Assembly: GCF_008370345.1 (NCBI RefSeq)
Contig: NZ_VTUU01000007.1
Location: 62,001 to 126,000, forward strand
Origin: Marinobacter salinexigens
GTDB lineage: Bacteria > Pseudomonadota > Gammaproteobacteria > Pseudomonadales > Oleiphilaceae
Direction of reading: 5' to 3'
Length of the DNA stretch: 64,000 nucleotides
Shown here: one piece after another, positions 33,745 through 43,765 of the stretch
Layout: each line of letters opens with the position of its first letter
Position numbering within the stretch: position 1 is the stretch's first letter
Translations under genes and position numbers: made by a program
The notes under the pieces: model-generated
Database searches by the model: none
What the model saw: only the letters and a program-made list of their open reading frames with translations
What the model was told of the DNA's origin: nothing

Positions 33745-35763
33745 TTACAGGCCGAGATCACCGAGCAGCGCGCTCAGGGTAGCCTTGCCTTTTTTCTGGT
33801 TGGCCTCGGCATCAAGGTCGCCAGTGCCTTCCCATCTCAGATCTTCTTCGGGTAACTCGTCCAGAAACCGGCTCGGAATGGTTTCAATTTTTTCTCCGTA
33901 CTGTTTCCGCGAGGCTGCGTAGGTCAGCGTCAGCGTCTCCCTGGCCCGGGTGATACCCACGTACATCAGGCGTCGTTCTTCCTCAATGTTGCCTTCTTCT
34001 ATGCTGGTACGGTGGGGCAGTATCTCTTCCTCAAGTCCCATGATGAACACGTGGGGGAATTCCAGCCCTTTGGACGCGTGAAGGGTGAGCAACTGTACTT
34101 TGTCGCTGTCATCCTCCTCTTCCCGCTGCTCCATCATATCTCTCAGAATCAGCTTGGTGATGGCGTCTTCAATGCCGATTTCGTCTGCCGTTCCCTTGCC
34201 GTCATCCAGCATTCGCTGAACGGATTCCACCAGATACCAGATATTCTCCATGCGCCGTTCGGCCTGCTTCGGGCTGCCGGAATGCTGGTGCAGCCATTCT
34301 TCATATTCAATGTCGGTGAACAGCTGTTTGATAACCGGAATCGGGTCTTCCGAATGCAGGCGTTCGCAGGTTTTGTCCACCCAGTGTGCGAAGCGGCGAA
34401 GCCGGTCCAGTCCCTTTTCGGTGATGTGGCTTTCCGCGCCCATATCCCCCAAGGCCTTGAACAGGCTGACGTTGCGGGCCCGGGCGTAATGGCTGAGCTG
34501 CTCCAGTGTGCGGGGGCCGATTTCCCGTCTCGGAACGTTAACCACTCGCAGGAAAGCTGCATCGTCGTCCGGGTTGATCAGAAGGCGAAGGTAGGACATC
34601 GCATCTTTGATCTCGTTTTTGGAGAAGAAGGATTGGCCACCTGAGAGCCGGTAGGGAATCTGGTAGGCCTGTAACTTCATTTCCAGCAAGCGGGCCTGAT
34701 GGTTGCCCCGGTAGAGTACCGCAAAGTCCCGGAAATCCAGCCCCTGTTTCAGTTTCTGATCAATGATCTCGGTGGCCACCCGCTCGGTTTCCGCGTCTTC
34801 ACTCCGGCACCGGATGATCCTGAGCTCTTCGCCAATGGCGTGGTCGCTCCAGAGCGCCTTATCGAAGACGTGAGGGTTGTTGGCGATCACAGTGTTGGCG
34901 CTGCGCAGGATGCGGGCCGTTGAGCGGTAGTTCTGCTCAAGTTTGACGATTTTCAGGCTTGGGAAGTCTTCTTTGAGCTGGGCGAGGTTTTCCGGCCTGG
35001 CTCCCCGCCAGGCGTAGATCGACTGATCGTCGTCGCCAACCACGGTAAAGGCTGCGCGTTCGGCAACCAACAGTTTGACCAGCTCATACTGGCACACGTT
35101 GGTGTCCTGGTATTCATCCACCAGCATGTAGCGAATCTTCCTGCGCCACTTTGCGAGAACATCCGGGTGGGTGCGGAACAGTTGCACTGGTAGCAGGATC
35201 AGATCGTCGAAGTCGACAGCGTTGTAGGCCTTCAGGTATTCGTTGTACTTGCCATAGATGATGGCAATGCGCTGTTCGCGTTCATCCGCGGCTTTGCTGA
35301 GGGCCTCGGCGGGGCTTCGCAGGGCGTTTTTCCATGAAGAGATGGTCATCTGGACATCACTCACTTCATCCCCGGCTTCAAGGCTCCCTCCCTGCATCAT
35401 CAGATCCTGCAGCAGGGCCTTGGCATCCTCTGCGTCGAAAATCGAGAACCCCGGGTGGTAGCCCAGATGAGTATGCTCTTCCCGGATCATATTCAGGCCG
35501 AGGTTGTGAAACGTGGAGACGATGAGCCCCCGGGTCTGGCTGCGATCCACAATCCGGCCCACCCGTTCTTTCATTTCACGGGCAGCCTTGTTGGTAAACG
35601 TAACGGCCGCAATATGACGCCCCGGAATGCCCAGTTCTTCAATCAGGTAGGCAATCTTTCGGGTGATCACGCTGGTTTTGCCGCTGCCGGCGCCGGCAAG
35701 CACCAGCAGTGGGCCATCGGCGTAGCGAACCGCCTCGCGTTGTCTCGGGTTGAGCTTGTTCAC
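33745..35763 (-). CDS. rep: ATP-dependent DNA helicase Rep
   Basis: 3'-5' superfamily 1A helicase that assists replication forks. I place the start at GTG 35763, giving 672 residues against 673 in E. coli and the expected beginning MNKLNPRQREAV; the 23-codon upstream extension has no family counterpart. Walker A LAGAGSGKTS, TFTNKAAREMKERV, Walker B VDEYQDTN, the QxxR-type GDDDQSIYAWRGA and the C-terminal VGITRARETL motif are intact. Confidence 0.95.
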   Translation of the reverse strand: MNKLNPRQREAVRYADGPLLVLAGAGSGKTSVITRKIAYLIEELGIPGRHIAAVTFTNKAAREMKERVGRIVDRSQTRGLIVSTFHNLGLNMIREEHTHLGYHPGFSIFDAEDAKALLQDLMMQGGSLEAGDEVSDVQMTISSWKNALRSPAEALSKAADEREQRIAIIYGKYNEYLKAYNAVDFDDLILLPVQLFRTHPDVLAKWRRKIRYMLVDEYQDTNVCQYELVKLLVAERAAFTVVGDDDQSIYAWRGARPENLAQLKEDFPSLKIVKLEQNYRSTARILRSANTVIANNPHVFDKALWSDHAIGEELRIIRCRSEDAETERVATEIIDQKLKQGLDFRDFAVLYRGNHQARLLEMKLQAYQIPYRLSGGQSFFSKNEIKDAMSYLRLLINPDDDAAFLRVVNVPRREIGPRTLEQLSHYARARNVSLFKALGDMGAESHITEKGLDRLRRFAHWVDKTCERLHSEDPIPVIKQLFTDIEYEEWLHQHSGSPKQAERRMENIWYLVESVQRMLDDGKGTADEIGIEDAITKLILRDMMEQREEEDDSDKVQLLTLHASKGLEFPHVFIMGLEEEILPHRTSIEEGNIEEERRLMYVGITRARETLTLTYAASRKQYGEKIETIPSRFLDELPEEDLRWEGTGDLDAEANQKKGKATLSALLGDLGL

Positions 35764-35907
35764 AGATTCGGGGCCAGAAGTGCAGCAAATGGAGTTATCG
35801 GACGTTTGGTGTATTCTACACCACCCGGACATTCTGTACCTTGTCTGTCTATCGGCTATCCTAGATACAACGGAATTGGTGGTTTACGCACAAATGGATC
35901 CTGCTTG

Positions 35908-37644
35908 ATGACATTGCCTCTGGAAACATCAGCGACTAATCAGCTGCGCCTGTTGGTCCTGGTTCCGGATTACTCGGACTTTCTCTGGCTGACTTCCCTT
36001 CTCGCCGGGGAGGCAGAGTTTTTCCCGGATGCAACCTGGTGTCCGGATCTGATTGACTGCGATGATCTGATACGCAACGCCAATTTTGATGTCATTATCT
36101 GGGACTGCGTTTTCCACGGAGGGTCTGAAACGGCGTTTCTCCAGTATCTCTCGGTTGCCAGCAATGAGAAGCCCATTCTGGCGCTCAGTGCCGAATCTCC
36201 CGATGAGCGTGGTCCGGGGCTTCTGGCCGCCGGAGCTTCGGATTATCTCTGCCGGTCTTCGCTGGAGCGCTGGTCCTTCTGTCGAGCGGTAAAGGCCTTG
36301 TGGTATCGGGTGCAGTTGTCGGAATCCTCCCAGGGCCATTTTGGCAGGGATGTGGCGACAGGTTTTATTAACCGGGACCTGTTTTTTGACCGGCTGCATC
36401 AGGCACTCCTCAGGGCTGAGCGTGGGGGGCACCGGCTGGCGCTGCTCCACCTTAATATCGATGACTTCCGCAGCATTAATGAATCCTTCGGGTACCAGAA
36501 GAGCGACCAGCTGATGATCAAGCTGGCGGATCGCCTGCGTAACAGCCTGAGGCGGGTTGATTCACTGATGCGTATTGGCGGGGATGAATTGGCGATTATC
36601 GTCGAGAAGGTGGAAGACTCCCTGGATATTACCCAGATCATTCGCAAGGTTGTTACTGCCATGAATGATCCGGTAACCATTGACGGACAAGCCATTGGGG
36701 TGAGCGCGAGCCTGGGTGTCGCGACTTATCCGGAAGCCGGGGACAACGCTGAAAACCTGCTTCGCAGAGCCAACCGGGCGATGTTTGAAGCCAAGCGGGA
36801 CCCGGGCACGAGCTATCGTTTTTACGACCGCCAGTTACACATCTCGGCGGGTTACCAGCTCCGGCTCGAAGCGGATCTCCGCACCGCGCTGCGTGGCAAC
36901 GAACTGGAGCTTTACTACCAGCCCCGTATCGATCTGGCCACGGAAGAAGTGCGAGGAGTTGAGTGCCTGTTGCGCTGGAACCATCCTGAACGCGGGCTGG
37001 TCGGGCCAGACGAGTTTATCCCGGTCGCGGAGCGCAGTGGCCTTATCGTGCCAATTGGCTACTGGGTGATTGAGCAGGCCTGTAAACGTTTGCAGGAGTC
37101 TGGCGAACTCGGCTTCCCGGGCCTGGTCTTTGCCGTTAACCTGTCATTCCGCCAGTTCCATGACCGCAAGATGACGGAAACCATTTTTCGGATCATCTTC
37201 AATGCCAATGTGGACACCAGTCTTCTGGAACTGGAACTCACAGAAAGCGCCATGATGCACGATCCTGAATATGCCCAGCGGTGCCTGCGGGAGTTGAATC
37301 AGCTTGGCATCAGTTTCGCCCTCGATGATTTTGGTACCGGCTTTTCCTCCCTGAGCAATCTTCAGCACCTTCCTATCTCTCTGGTCAAAATCGATAAATC
37401 TTTTGTTCAGGACCTCGGACACTCCGCCGACGCAGAACACATCATCCGGGCTATCATCAGTCTGGCCCACAGCCTGCAGATCAGTGTCGTCGCCGAGGGT
37501 GTGGAAAAAGAAGGTCAGCTCGAGTTTCTGCGTCAGCAGCACTGTGATGAAATCCAGGGTTACTACTATGCCCGCCCGATGCCCTGGAATGACCTTGTGC
37601 AGTTCCTGAACAATCGTGACCAGGCGGCTTGCCTGGAACGGTGA
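35908..37644 (+). CDS. receiver-like/GGDEF/EAL cyclic-di-GMP protein
   Basis: A 578-residue cytoplasmic protein. I start at ATG 35908; the same frame stays open far upstream through the rep antisense but without meaning. Residues 12-125 resemble a receiver domain, with Asp66 in IIWDCVF. The GGDEF domain (about 150-310) has GGDEL at 224-228 in place of GGDEF. The EAL domain (320-570) has ECLLRW (Glu352), DDFGTGFSSL and KIDKSFV, and looks catalytically competent. It is likely a phosphodiesterase with a regulatory GGDEF. Confidence 0.88.
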   Translation: MTLPLETSATNQLRLLVLVPDYSDFLWLTSLLAGEAEFFPDATWCPDLIDCDDLIRNANFDVIIWDCVFHGGSETAFLQYLSVASNEKPILALSAESPDERGPGLLAAGASDYLCRSSLERWSFCRAVKALWYRVQLSESSQGHFGRDVATGFINRDLFFDRLHQALLRAERGGHRLALLHLNIDDFRSINESFGYQKSDQLMIKLADRLRNSLRRVDSLMRIGGDELAIIVEKVEDSLDITQIIRKVVTAMNDPVTIDGQAIGVSASLGVATYPEAGDNAENLLRRANRAMFEAKRDPGTSYRFYDRQLHISAGYQLRLEADLRTALRGNELELYYQPRIDLATEEVRGVECLLRWNHPERGLVGPDEFIPVAERSGLIVPIGYWVIEQACKRLQESGELGFPGLVFAVNLSFRQFHDRKMTETIFRIIFNANVDTSLLELELTESAMMHDPEYAQRCLRELNQLGISFALDDFGTGFSSLSNLQHLPISLVKIDKSFVQDLGHSADAEHIIRAIISLAHSLQISVVAEGVEKEGQLEFLRQQHCDEIQGYYYARPMPWNDLVQFLNNRDQAACLER

Positions 37645-37698
37645 GCCGCTGTACCTTTTCCTCCTTGATCTGATCCCGACGCTATATACAGAGGTTCC

Positions 37699-40041
37699 AT
37701 GAACAGTATTTCCAGGCGCATTGCTGACGAACTCGGCGTAAATGAACAGCAGGTTAACGCTACCGTCGAGTTGCTGGATGAAGGTGCAACGGTTCCCTTT
37801 ATCGCCCGTTACCGGAAGGAGGTCACCGGTTCTCTGGATGACAGTCAGCTACGGACCCTGGAAGAGCGGCTGCGTTACCTTCGGGAACTGGAAGACCGTC
37901 GCTCGGCCATCCTCAAAAGTATTGATGAGCAAGGCAAGCTGACCGACGAACTGCGGGTCAGTATTGACGGCGCTGATACCAAGAACCGGCTGGAAGATCT
38001 CTACCTGCCCTACAAGCCCAAGCGTCGGACCAAGGCCCAGATCGCTCGTGAGGCCGGCCTTGAACCGCTCGCGGATGCGCTATACGGGGATCCGTCCCTG
38101 GATCCTGAAACCACGGCTGCGGGTTATCTGAATAAGGATGCCGGCGTTGAAGACACCAAAGCGGCTCTGGATGGCGCCCGTTACATCCTGATGGAGCGTT
38201 TTGCTGAAGACGCTGAACTGCTGGGCAACCTGCGTGATTTCATCTGGCAGGAGGGGCAGTTGAAAGTCTCGGTAATCGAAGGCAAGGAAAATGAAGGTGC
38301 CAAGTTCCGGGATTACTTTGATCATGTTGAGCCCCTGAAAAAAGTGCCGTCGCACCGGGCGCTGGCCATACTTCGCGGGCGTAACGAAGGTATTCTCTCT
38401 TATTCCATTGTTGTGGGTGATGGCGAGGAGGATCGGCGTCAGCCTCATCCTGCGGAGCAGCGTATCGCCGCACGCTGGAACATCCGGGACAACGACCGGC
38501 CTGCAGACAAATGGTTGTCTGAGGTGGTGCGCTGGACCTGGCGGGTCAAGCTTTCTACTCAGATTGAAACTGACCTGATGGCGCAGGTCCGCGAATCCGC
38601 TGAAGGCGAAGCCATTAACGTGTTTGCAGCCAACCTCAAGGATTTGTTGCTGCTCGCACCAGCAGGCCCGCGCCCGACTCTGGGTCTGGACCCGGGGCTG
38701 CGTACAGGCGTTAAAGTCGCCGTTATTGATGGCACAAGCCAGGTGGTGGGGCACGGCGCGATTTTTCCCCATGCACCCAAAAATCAGTGGGACCAGTCCA
38801 TTGAACAGTTGGCCAAGTGGTGCCGGGAGTACAAAATTGAGCTGGTGGCCATCGGCAATGGCACCGCGTCCCGGGAGACAGAAAAGCTTGTGGCGGATCT
38901 GTGCAAACGCTACCCGGAGCTGAAGCTGGCGCGAATTGTGGTCAGTGAGTCCGGCGCATCCATATATTCTGCCTCCGAGTTTGCATCGAAAGAACTGCCG
39001 GACCTGGACGTGACCATTCGTGGTGCTGTCTCTATTGCCCGGCGTCTGCAGGATCCGCTGGCGGAATTGGTGAAAATTGAACCCAAGTCTATCGGGGTGG
39101 GCCAGTACCAGCACGATGTGTCACAGGTTCAGTTGTCCCGCAGCCTTGATGCTGTCGTAGAGGACTGTGTAAACGGTGTGGGCGTGGATCTCAATACCGC
39201 CTCTGTACCTTTGCTGTCGCGGGTATCTGGCCTGAATCAAAGCATTGCCCAGAACATCGTTGATTTCCGTAGCCAGAATGGCAAATTTAACGATCGTAAA
39301 CAGCTGCTGAAAGTGGCCCGCCTGGGGGATCGAACGTTTGAGCAGGCAGCCGGTTTCCTCCGTATTGCCGGTGGTGCCAACCCGCTGGATCGTTCCTCCG
39401 TTCACCCTGAGGCCTATGGTGTTGTGGAAGCGATTGCCAGCCGCAATCAGCGCAATGTGGACGATGTTATCGGAGACGGTGCATTCCTTCGCAGCCTGAA
39501 TCCTCAGGATTACGTGACGGACCAGTTTGGCCTGCCCACCATCAAGGACATCATTTCCGAGCTGGAGAAGCCTGGTCGGGATCCGCGTCCCGAGTTCCGG
39601 TTTGCGAGTTTTGAAGAAGGCGTGGAAACTCTCAACGATCTTGAGCCCGGTATGATACTCGAAGGCTCGGTGACCAACGTAACCAACTTCGGTGCGTTTG
39701 TGGATATCGGTGTTCATCAGGATGGTCTGGTACATATCTCCGCGCTGTCCAGCACCTTTGTGAAAGACCCGAGGGATGTGGTCAAAGCCGGCGATATCGT
39801 AAAAGTAAAAGTGATGGATGTGGATATACCCCGGAAGCGGATTGCGTTGTCCATGCGCATGGACGACCAGCCGGGTGAGAAGAATGATGGTAAACCCGCC
39901 GGTGCCGGTCGAAGCCGGAATGAGCAGAGAAGCGGTAGCCGCAACCCCAGGCAGTCCGGCGGTAATGAAAAAACGCAGCAGGGTGCCATGGCAGGTGCGC
40001 TGGCGCAGGCATTTGCATCGGCCCGGAAAAGCGGTCGTTAA
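37699..40041 (+). CDS. tex: transcription accessory protein Tex
   Basis: A 780-residue RNA-binding protein. The order is N-terminal HTH-like domain, YqgF-like domain ([17 protein letters not shown]), helix-hairpin-helix repeats ([18 protein letters not shown]), and an S1 domain near residues 650-720 ([20 protein letters not shown]). The C-terminal ~60 residues are low-complexity Gly/Arg/Asn/Gln-rich. The length is typical. Confidence 0.96.
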   Translation: MNSISRRIADELGVNEQQVNATVELLDEGATVPFIARYRKEVTGSLDDSQLRTLEERLRYLRELEDRRSAILKSIDEQGKLTDELRVSIDGADTKNRLEDLYLPYKPKRRTKAQIAREAGLEPLADALYGDPSLDPETTAAGYLNKDAGVEDTKAALDGARYILMERFAEDAELLGNLRDFIWQEGQLKVSVIEGKENEGAKFRDYFDHVEPLKKVPSHRALAILRGRNEGILSYSIVVGDGEEDRRQPHPAEQRIAARWNIRDNDRPADKWLSEVVRWTWRVKLSTQIETDLMAQVRESAEGEAINVFAANLKDLLLLAPAGPRPTLGLDPGLRTGVKVAVIDGTSQVVGHGAIFPHAPKNQWDQSIEQLAKWCREYKIELVAIGNGTASRETEKLVADLCKRYPELKLARIVVSESGASIYSASEFASKELPDLDVTIRGAVSIARRLQDPLAELVKIEPKSIGVGQYQHDVSQVQLSRSLDAVVEDCVNGVGVDLNTASVPLLSRVSGLNQSIAQNIVDFRSQNGKFNDRKQLLKVARLGDRTFEQAAGFLRIAGGANPLDRSSVHPEAYGVVEAIASRNQRNVDDVIGDGAFLRSLNPQDYVTDQFGLPTIKDIISELEKPGRDPRPEFRFASFEEGVETLNDLEPGMILEGSVTNVTNFGAFVDIGVHQDGLVHISALSSTFVKDPRDVVKAGDIVKVKVMDVDIPRKRIALSMRMDDQPGEKNDGKPAGAGRSRNEQRSGSRNPRQSGGNEKTQQGAMAGALAQAFASARKSGR

Positions 40042-40108
40042 GCGGATTTAAACGTATCCACCGGTCGGCCCTGTCTTTCGGCGGGGTCGATCGCAGCAGG
40101 AGTTCAAC

Positions 40109-41668
40109 ATGGCTGAATCCCGCCACGCTTTGTTTAGCCAGTTCGCCGCCAGTGACTGGAACGGTTTTCTGAAAGGGGTAGAGAAAGAAGGGCTGCGGGT
40201 CGACCGCAATGGCTTTATCGCCCAGACGCCTCACCCTGAATCACTCGGTTCTACGCTGACGCACCCCCGGATTACCACCGATTACTCCGAATCCCTGCTG
40301 GAGCTGATCACCCCGGTGTGTAAAAGCACGACGGAGATGCTGGAATCACTTCGCAACATCCACCGGTTCGTGCAGCAAAAACTGGGGGACGAAGTGTTCT
40401 GGGCTGGAAGTATGCCCTGCGAGTTGGACGGTGACGCCAGCATTCCCATCGCGGAATACGGCACCTCAAATATCGGTCGCCTCAAACACGTCTATCGCCA
40501 GGGGCTGGCCGTTCGTTACGGACGGATGATGCAGAGTATTGCCGGTGCTCACTACAATCTGTCACTGCCAGACGAGTTCTGGCAAAAGTGGCAGTCATTG
40601 TTGGGTAATCAGGATTCTCTCAAAGACTTCAAATCGGACCAGTATTTCTGGCTGATCCGGAACTTCCGGCGTCGCAGTTGGTTGCTGATGCTGCTGTTCG
40701 GTGCTTCTCCGGCGCTGGACGCAAGTTTTGTCGCAAACGTCAGCCATCACCTGGATCGTTTTGATGCGAATACCTGGTATGGGCTGGATGCCACGTCGCT
40801 GCGTATGGGTGATCTTGGCTATCACAATAATGCCCAGTCATCCCTGAACATTTGTTTCAACAAGCTGGACTCATACACGGGCGCTCTGCACCGGGCAATT
40901 CATACGCCCTGGCCTGCCTATGAGTCCATTGGTACCAGCCGTGAGGATCAGTTCATCCAGATCAACACCAACGTGCTGCAGATTGAAAATGAATACTACA
41001 GCCCTGTGCGGCCAAAGCGGACCACCGAGCGGGAAGAAAAGCCGATTCAGGCGCTCCAGGCCCGTGGTGTAGAGTACATTGAAGTCCGCTGCCTGGATCT
41101 GGACCCCTTTTCTCCGGTGGGCGTCAACGAAAGCCAGATCGATTTTCTGGATCTGTTTCTGCTGGACTGCCTATTATCTGACAGCCCTCGGATTGGCGAT
41201 GCCGAATGCGAGCGAATGGATGACAACTACGATGATGTGGTTGCCCATGGCCGTGATCGCACCCTGACACTGTGTCGTGCTGGTGAGAGACTGGCCGTTG
41301 GCCAGGCTGCATCGGAATTGCTGGACCGCCTGGAGCCGTTGGCAGAGAAACTGGACAGCTGGACGGGCTCACAAACCTACCGAAGTGCGTTGAAGGCGCA
41401 ACGGGATAAGGTGCCTGAAACCGGAATATGGTCCGTGCCGTCAGCCCAGGTGGTTACGGCGATGGAAGCTTCAGGTATGGGGCATCGTGAATGGGTGTTG
41501 GAGATGTCCCGCCGTCATCAGCAAACGCTGAGAGATGAGGCGCTGGAGCCTGATGTCCGGGCTGCTTTCGAGGCCATGACGGAATCGTCGCTGACGGAAC
41601 AGAAGCAGCTTGAAGAGAGTGACACCCAGCCATTTGGCGAGTTTCTGGAGCAGTATCTGAAATCCTGA
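40109..41668 (+). CDS. gshA: glutamate-cysteine ligase
   Basis: First step of glutathione synthesis, gamma-proteobacterial type, 519 residues. The N-terminus GVEKEGLRVDRNGFIAQTPHPESLGSTLTH carries the acidic metal/ATP residues, and ITTDYSESLLELITP is family-typical. YIEVRCLDLDPFSPVG is the substrate region. Single gene, 67 bp after tex. Confidence 0.96.
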   Translation: MAESRHALFSQFAASDWNGFLKGVEKEGLRVDRNGFIAQTPHPESLGSTLTHPRITTDYSESLLELITPVCKSTTEMLESLRNIHRFVQQKLGDEVFWAGSMPCELDGDASIPIAEYGTSNIGRLKHVYRQGLAVRYGRMMQSIAGAHYNLSLPDEFWQKWQSLLGNQDSLKDFKSDQYFWLIRNFRRRSWLLMLLFGASPALDASFVANVSHHLDRFDANTWYGLDATSLRMGDLGYHNNAQSSLNICFNKLDSYTGALHRAIHTPWPAYESIGTSREDQFIQINTNVLQIENEYYSPVRPKRTTEREEKPIQALQARGVEYIEVRCLDLDPFSPVGVNESQIDFLDLFLLDCLLSDSPRIGDAECERMDDNYDDVVAHGRDRTLTLCRAGERLAVGQAASELLDRLEPLAEKLDSWTGSQTYRSALKAQRDKVPETGIWSVPSAQVVTAMEASGMGHREWVLEMSRRHQQTLRDEALEPDVRAAFEAMTESSLTEQKQLEESDTQPFGEFLEQYLKS

Positions 41669-41782
41669 TCGGTGTAACGTCGGTTTCCTTTCGGACCTGA
41701 CGCACAAATTGCTGATCAAAAAATTGTCAGATGCCAGAGCGGCTGTTAGTTTTTGGAAGGTCGCAAACAGGGAGGTGCTGGT

Positions 41783-41998
41783 ATGGCCCGGGACATGAAG
41801 CTTGGCTGGGATGTGGAAGCGCTGAATAAAGCCTACCGTCAGGGGTATATGGCTGCATCCATGGGAATGGATAAATCTCGCTGCCCGTATCGGGGTGAGG
41901 TGGTAATCGCTGCCTGGGAAGCCGGCTGGGATGATGCCGGAGCCGTCGCAGTCGATGACAGCTCCGACTGGGACGACCTGTTCTCCAGGATCGCCTGA
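41783..41998 (+). CDS. rmf: ribosome modulation factor
   Basis: A 71-residue basic/acidic mixed protein that dimerises 70S ribosomes in stationary phase. ATG 41783 has GGAGG at seven-base spacing. The Rmf core AYRQGYMAASMGMDKSRCPY followed by AAWEAGWDDA is conserved. The C-terminal 15 residues are acidic (DDSSDWDDL), unlike E. coli Rmf. Confidence 0.92.
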   Translation: MARDMKLGWDVEALNKAYRQGYMAASMGMDKSRCPYRGEVVIAAWEAGWDDAGAVAVDDSSDWDDLFSRIA

Positions 41999-42007
41999 AA
42001 CCCGGTA

Positions 42008-42457
42008 TTATTTCTGTACGACAAACTCCGTAAACAGCACGCCGGTGACGCTCTCTCCGGTGTGTTGCTCTTCCAGTACAGCATTTATTCTTTTCTTCGC
42101 TTCTTCCCTCAGTGCCTGCTGGCCTTCCATGGTGGTCAGTTTGTTGGTGTCGGTTTGCTCCCCGAACAACATGACCAGCTCGTGCCGGAGCCTCGGCATA
42201 TGAGTTTCGATCGCTGGGCGCGCTCCGGCTGAAGACGTCCGGAGGCTGACGGAGGCTTTCAGATACGTCAACTTGGTACTGGCAGGCCCGACGTGAGTGA
42301 CGAATGCCGGCTCCACGGCAATGTAATCCGTTACCCCGCCTGTTTCAGCCGCTGCTTCCTCATCCTCGCTTTCGGAGGCCTGAGAGGTCGGCGGAAGGGA
42401 ACTTAATGTGGTCAGCAAGATCATCAACGTTAGAAAGTATTTTGGTCGAAGTGTCAT
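42008..42457 (-). CDS. FliL-like protein
   Basis: A 149-residue secreted or membrane-anchored protein. An N-terminal hydrophobic segment (about residues 8-27) is followed by an acidic linker (ESEDEEAAAET) and a FliL domain with YIAVEPAFVTHVG and HMPRLRHELVMLFG. FliL supports flagellar stators, but no flagellar genes are adjacent, so this is a stand-alone paralogue. It converges on rmf with nine bases between. Confidence 0.82.
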   Translation of the reverse strand: MTLRPKYFLTLMILLTTLSSLPPTSQASESEDEEAAAETGGVTDYIAVEPAFVTHVGPASTKLTYLKASVSLRTSSAGARPAIETHMPRLRHELVMLFGEQTDTNKLTTMEGQQALREEAKKRINAVLEEQHTGESVTGVLFTEFVVQK

Positions 42458-42593
42458 AGGCTTGAAGTTGATCCTGGTTTAAGATTTAGTGACGAATCAA
42501 TGACGGCGCCACCGGATGAACCGAGAATAGCAGGCCCGGGGCGAGGATGCAGTTTCAATTCGCAGTAACAATTGATAGATCCGAGGTGTTCTT

Positions 42594-43100
42594 TTGACAA
42601 GCAGGTGGGTGTTTGGACTGATTTTCGTGCTTTGTGCCGGTTTACTGGGTGTGGCGTTCTATATGGAGCATGTGATGGGGCTGGAACCCTGTCCGCTGTG
42701 CTGGTTGCAGCGCTTTGGTTTCATGGGGGCGGGGTTGGTCAGTTTACTGGCGTTTTTGCAGGGACCTACCGGCTTTGGGGTTCGTATTTATGGATTCCTG
42801 CTGGCATTAACTGCCGGTGCCGGGCTTGGGGTTGCCGGCCGTCAGTTATGGCTGCAGAGCCTCCCGGCGGATCAGGTGCCAGCTTGTGGCCCCAGTGTGG
42901 AGTATATGCTTGAAGTACTACCGTTCTTCGATGTGTTGTCCACCGCGCTCAAAGGCACCGGCGACTGTGCCGAAGTCGTCTGGCGCTTCCTGGGATTGAG
43001 CATCCCTGGTTGGACTGCCGTTTTCTTTACTCTGGTGGTGATCACCGGTCTGGTTCTGCTGATTCGTCGGCCGGGGTCGCGAGACTGGATTGACGGTTGA
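42594..43100 (+). CDS. dsbB: disulfide bond formation protein B
   Basis: Inner-membrane quinone reductase that reoxidises DsbA, 168 residues with four helices. The first Cys pair is in EPCPLCWLQR, the second in VPACGPS with a partner Cys in GTGDCAEV. TTG 42594 follows GAGG with a seven-base gap. Confidence 0.94.
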   Translation: MTSRWVFGLIFVLCAGLLGVAFYMEHVMGLEPCPLCWLQRFGFMGAGLVSLLAFLQGPTGFGVRIYGFLLALTAGAGLGVAGRQLWLQSLPADQVPACGPSVEYMLEVLPFFDVLSTALKGTGDCAEVVWRFLGLSIPGWTAVFFTLVVITGLVLLIRRPGSRDWIDG

Positions 43101-43202
43101 AACGGTTGCGGCCAATAGCGCCCTTGGGGTAACTTGGTTGTCACCTGAAATAAGTCAGAATCAGAATAATCAGAGTGAACTAGCAAGCGGAGACTGGGCG
43201 TC

Positions 43203-43682
43203 ATGTTGGAAAATTGCCGAAATGCCACGGAACGTTGGGGTGGGGTGAGTGAACTCATTGACCGTTGGCTGAAGGAACGTCAGGAGTTGCTGGTTCAGTA
43301 TTGTAATCTGTCCGGAGAGAGTGACTCATCCGAGACTGAGGCACTGAAAGCGCAAATGGTAAGCTTCTGCGAGGTGCTGGTGGATTACGTGTCCACCGGC
43401 CACTTTGAGATCTATGAGCAGTTGGTTCAGGAAGCCCGGGAGTTTAACGACGGGGGTGTTGAATTGGCTGCCAAGGTTTATCCAAGGATCGAGGAAACCA
43501 CCGAAGCCGCACTGAACTTCAATGATCGTCTGGATGGCGGTGAATTGACCGAAGGGGATGTGAAGGCGTTGTTTGGCGAGCTGTCAAAGCTTGGGGAAAT
43601 CCTGGAAACCCGCTTCGAGATGGAAGATTTCCTGATCGAGCATCTGCACAACGTACACGCGGCGAAGCTGGAATCTGTCTGA
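43203..43682 (+). CDS. rsd: Rsd/AlgQ family anti-sigma factor regulator
   Basis: A 159-residue helical protein of the Rsd/AlgQ family, which binds sigma-70 region 4 in stationary phase. The N-terminal RWGGVSELIDRWLKERQELLVQYC matches the family. It lies 100 bp after dsbB, the same order as in Pseudomonas. Confidence 0.92.
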   Translation: MLENCRNATERWGGVSELIDRWLKERQELLVQYCNLSGESDSSETEALKAQMVSFCEVLVDYVSTGHFEIYEQLVQEAREFNDGGVELAAKVYPRIEETTEAALNFNDRLDGGELTEGDVKALFGELSKLGEILETRFEMEDFLIEHLHNVHAAKLESV

Positions 43683-43714
43683 CCTGACGGCTGCCTGCCT
43701 GCAGGCGCAGATGC

Positions 43715-43753
43715 AAAAAAGCCTCAGCACCGGTAACGGGCTGAGGCTTTTTT
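43715..43753. terminator. bidirectional intrinsic terminator
   Basis: AAAAAAGCCTCAGC and GCTGAGGCTTTTTT pair perfectly around an 11-base loop, with T-runs in both directions, between convergent rsd and the FKBP gene. Confidence 0.95.
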
Positions 43754-43765
43754 GTGGGAACAGGC

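Noticed and set aside
35455..35907. Upstream 151-codon extension of the GGDEF-EAL frame
   Set aside because: It overlaps the opposite-strand rep coding region and has no family similarity; ATG 35908 starts the recognisable protein.
38080..39114. 344-codon minus-strand frame
   Set aside because: Antisense of tex; no motif or ribosome site.
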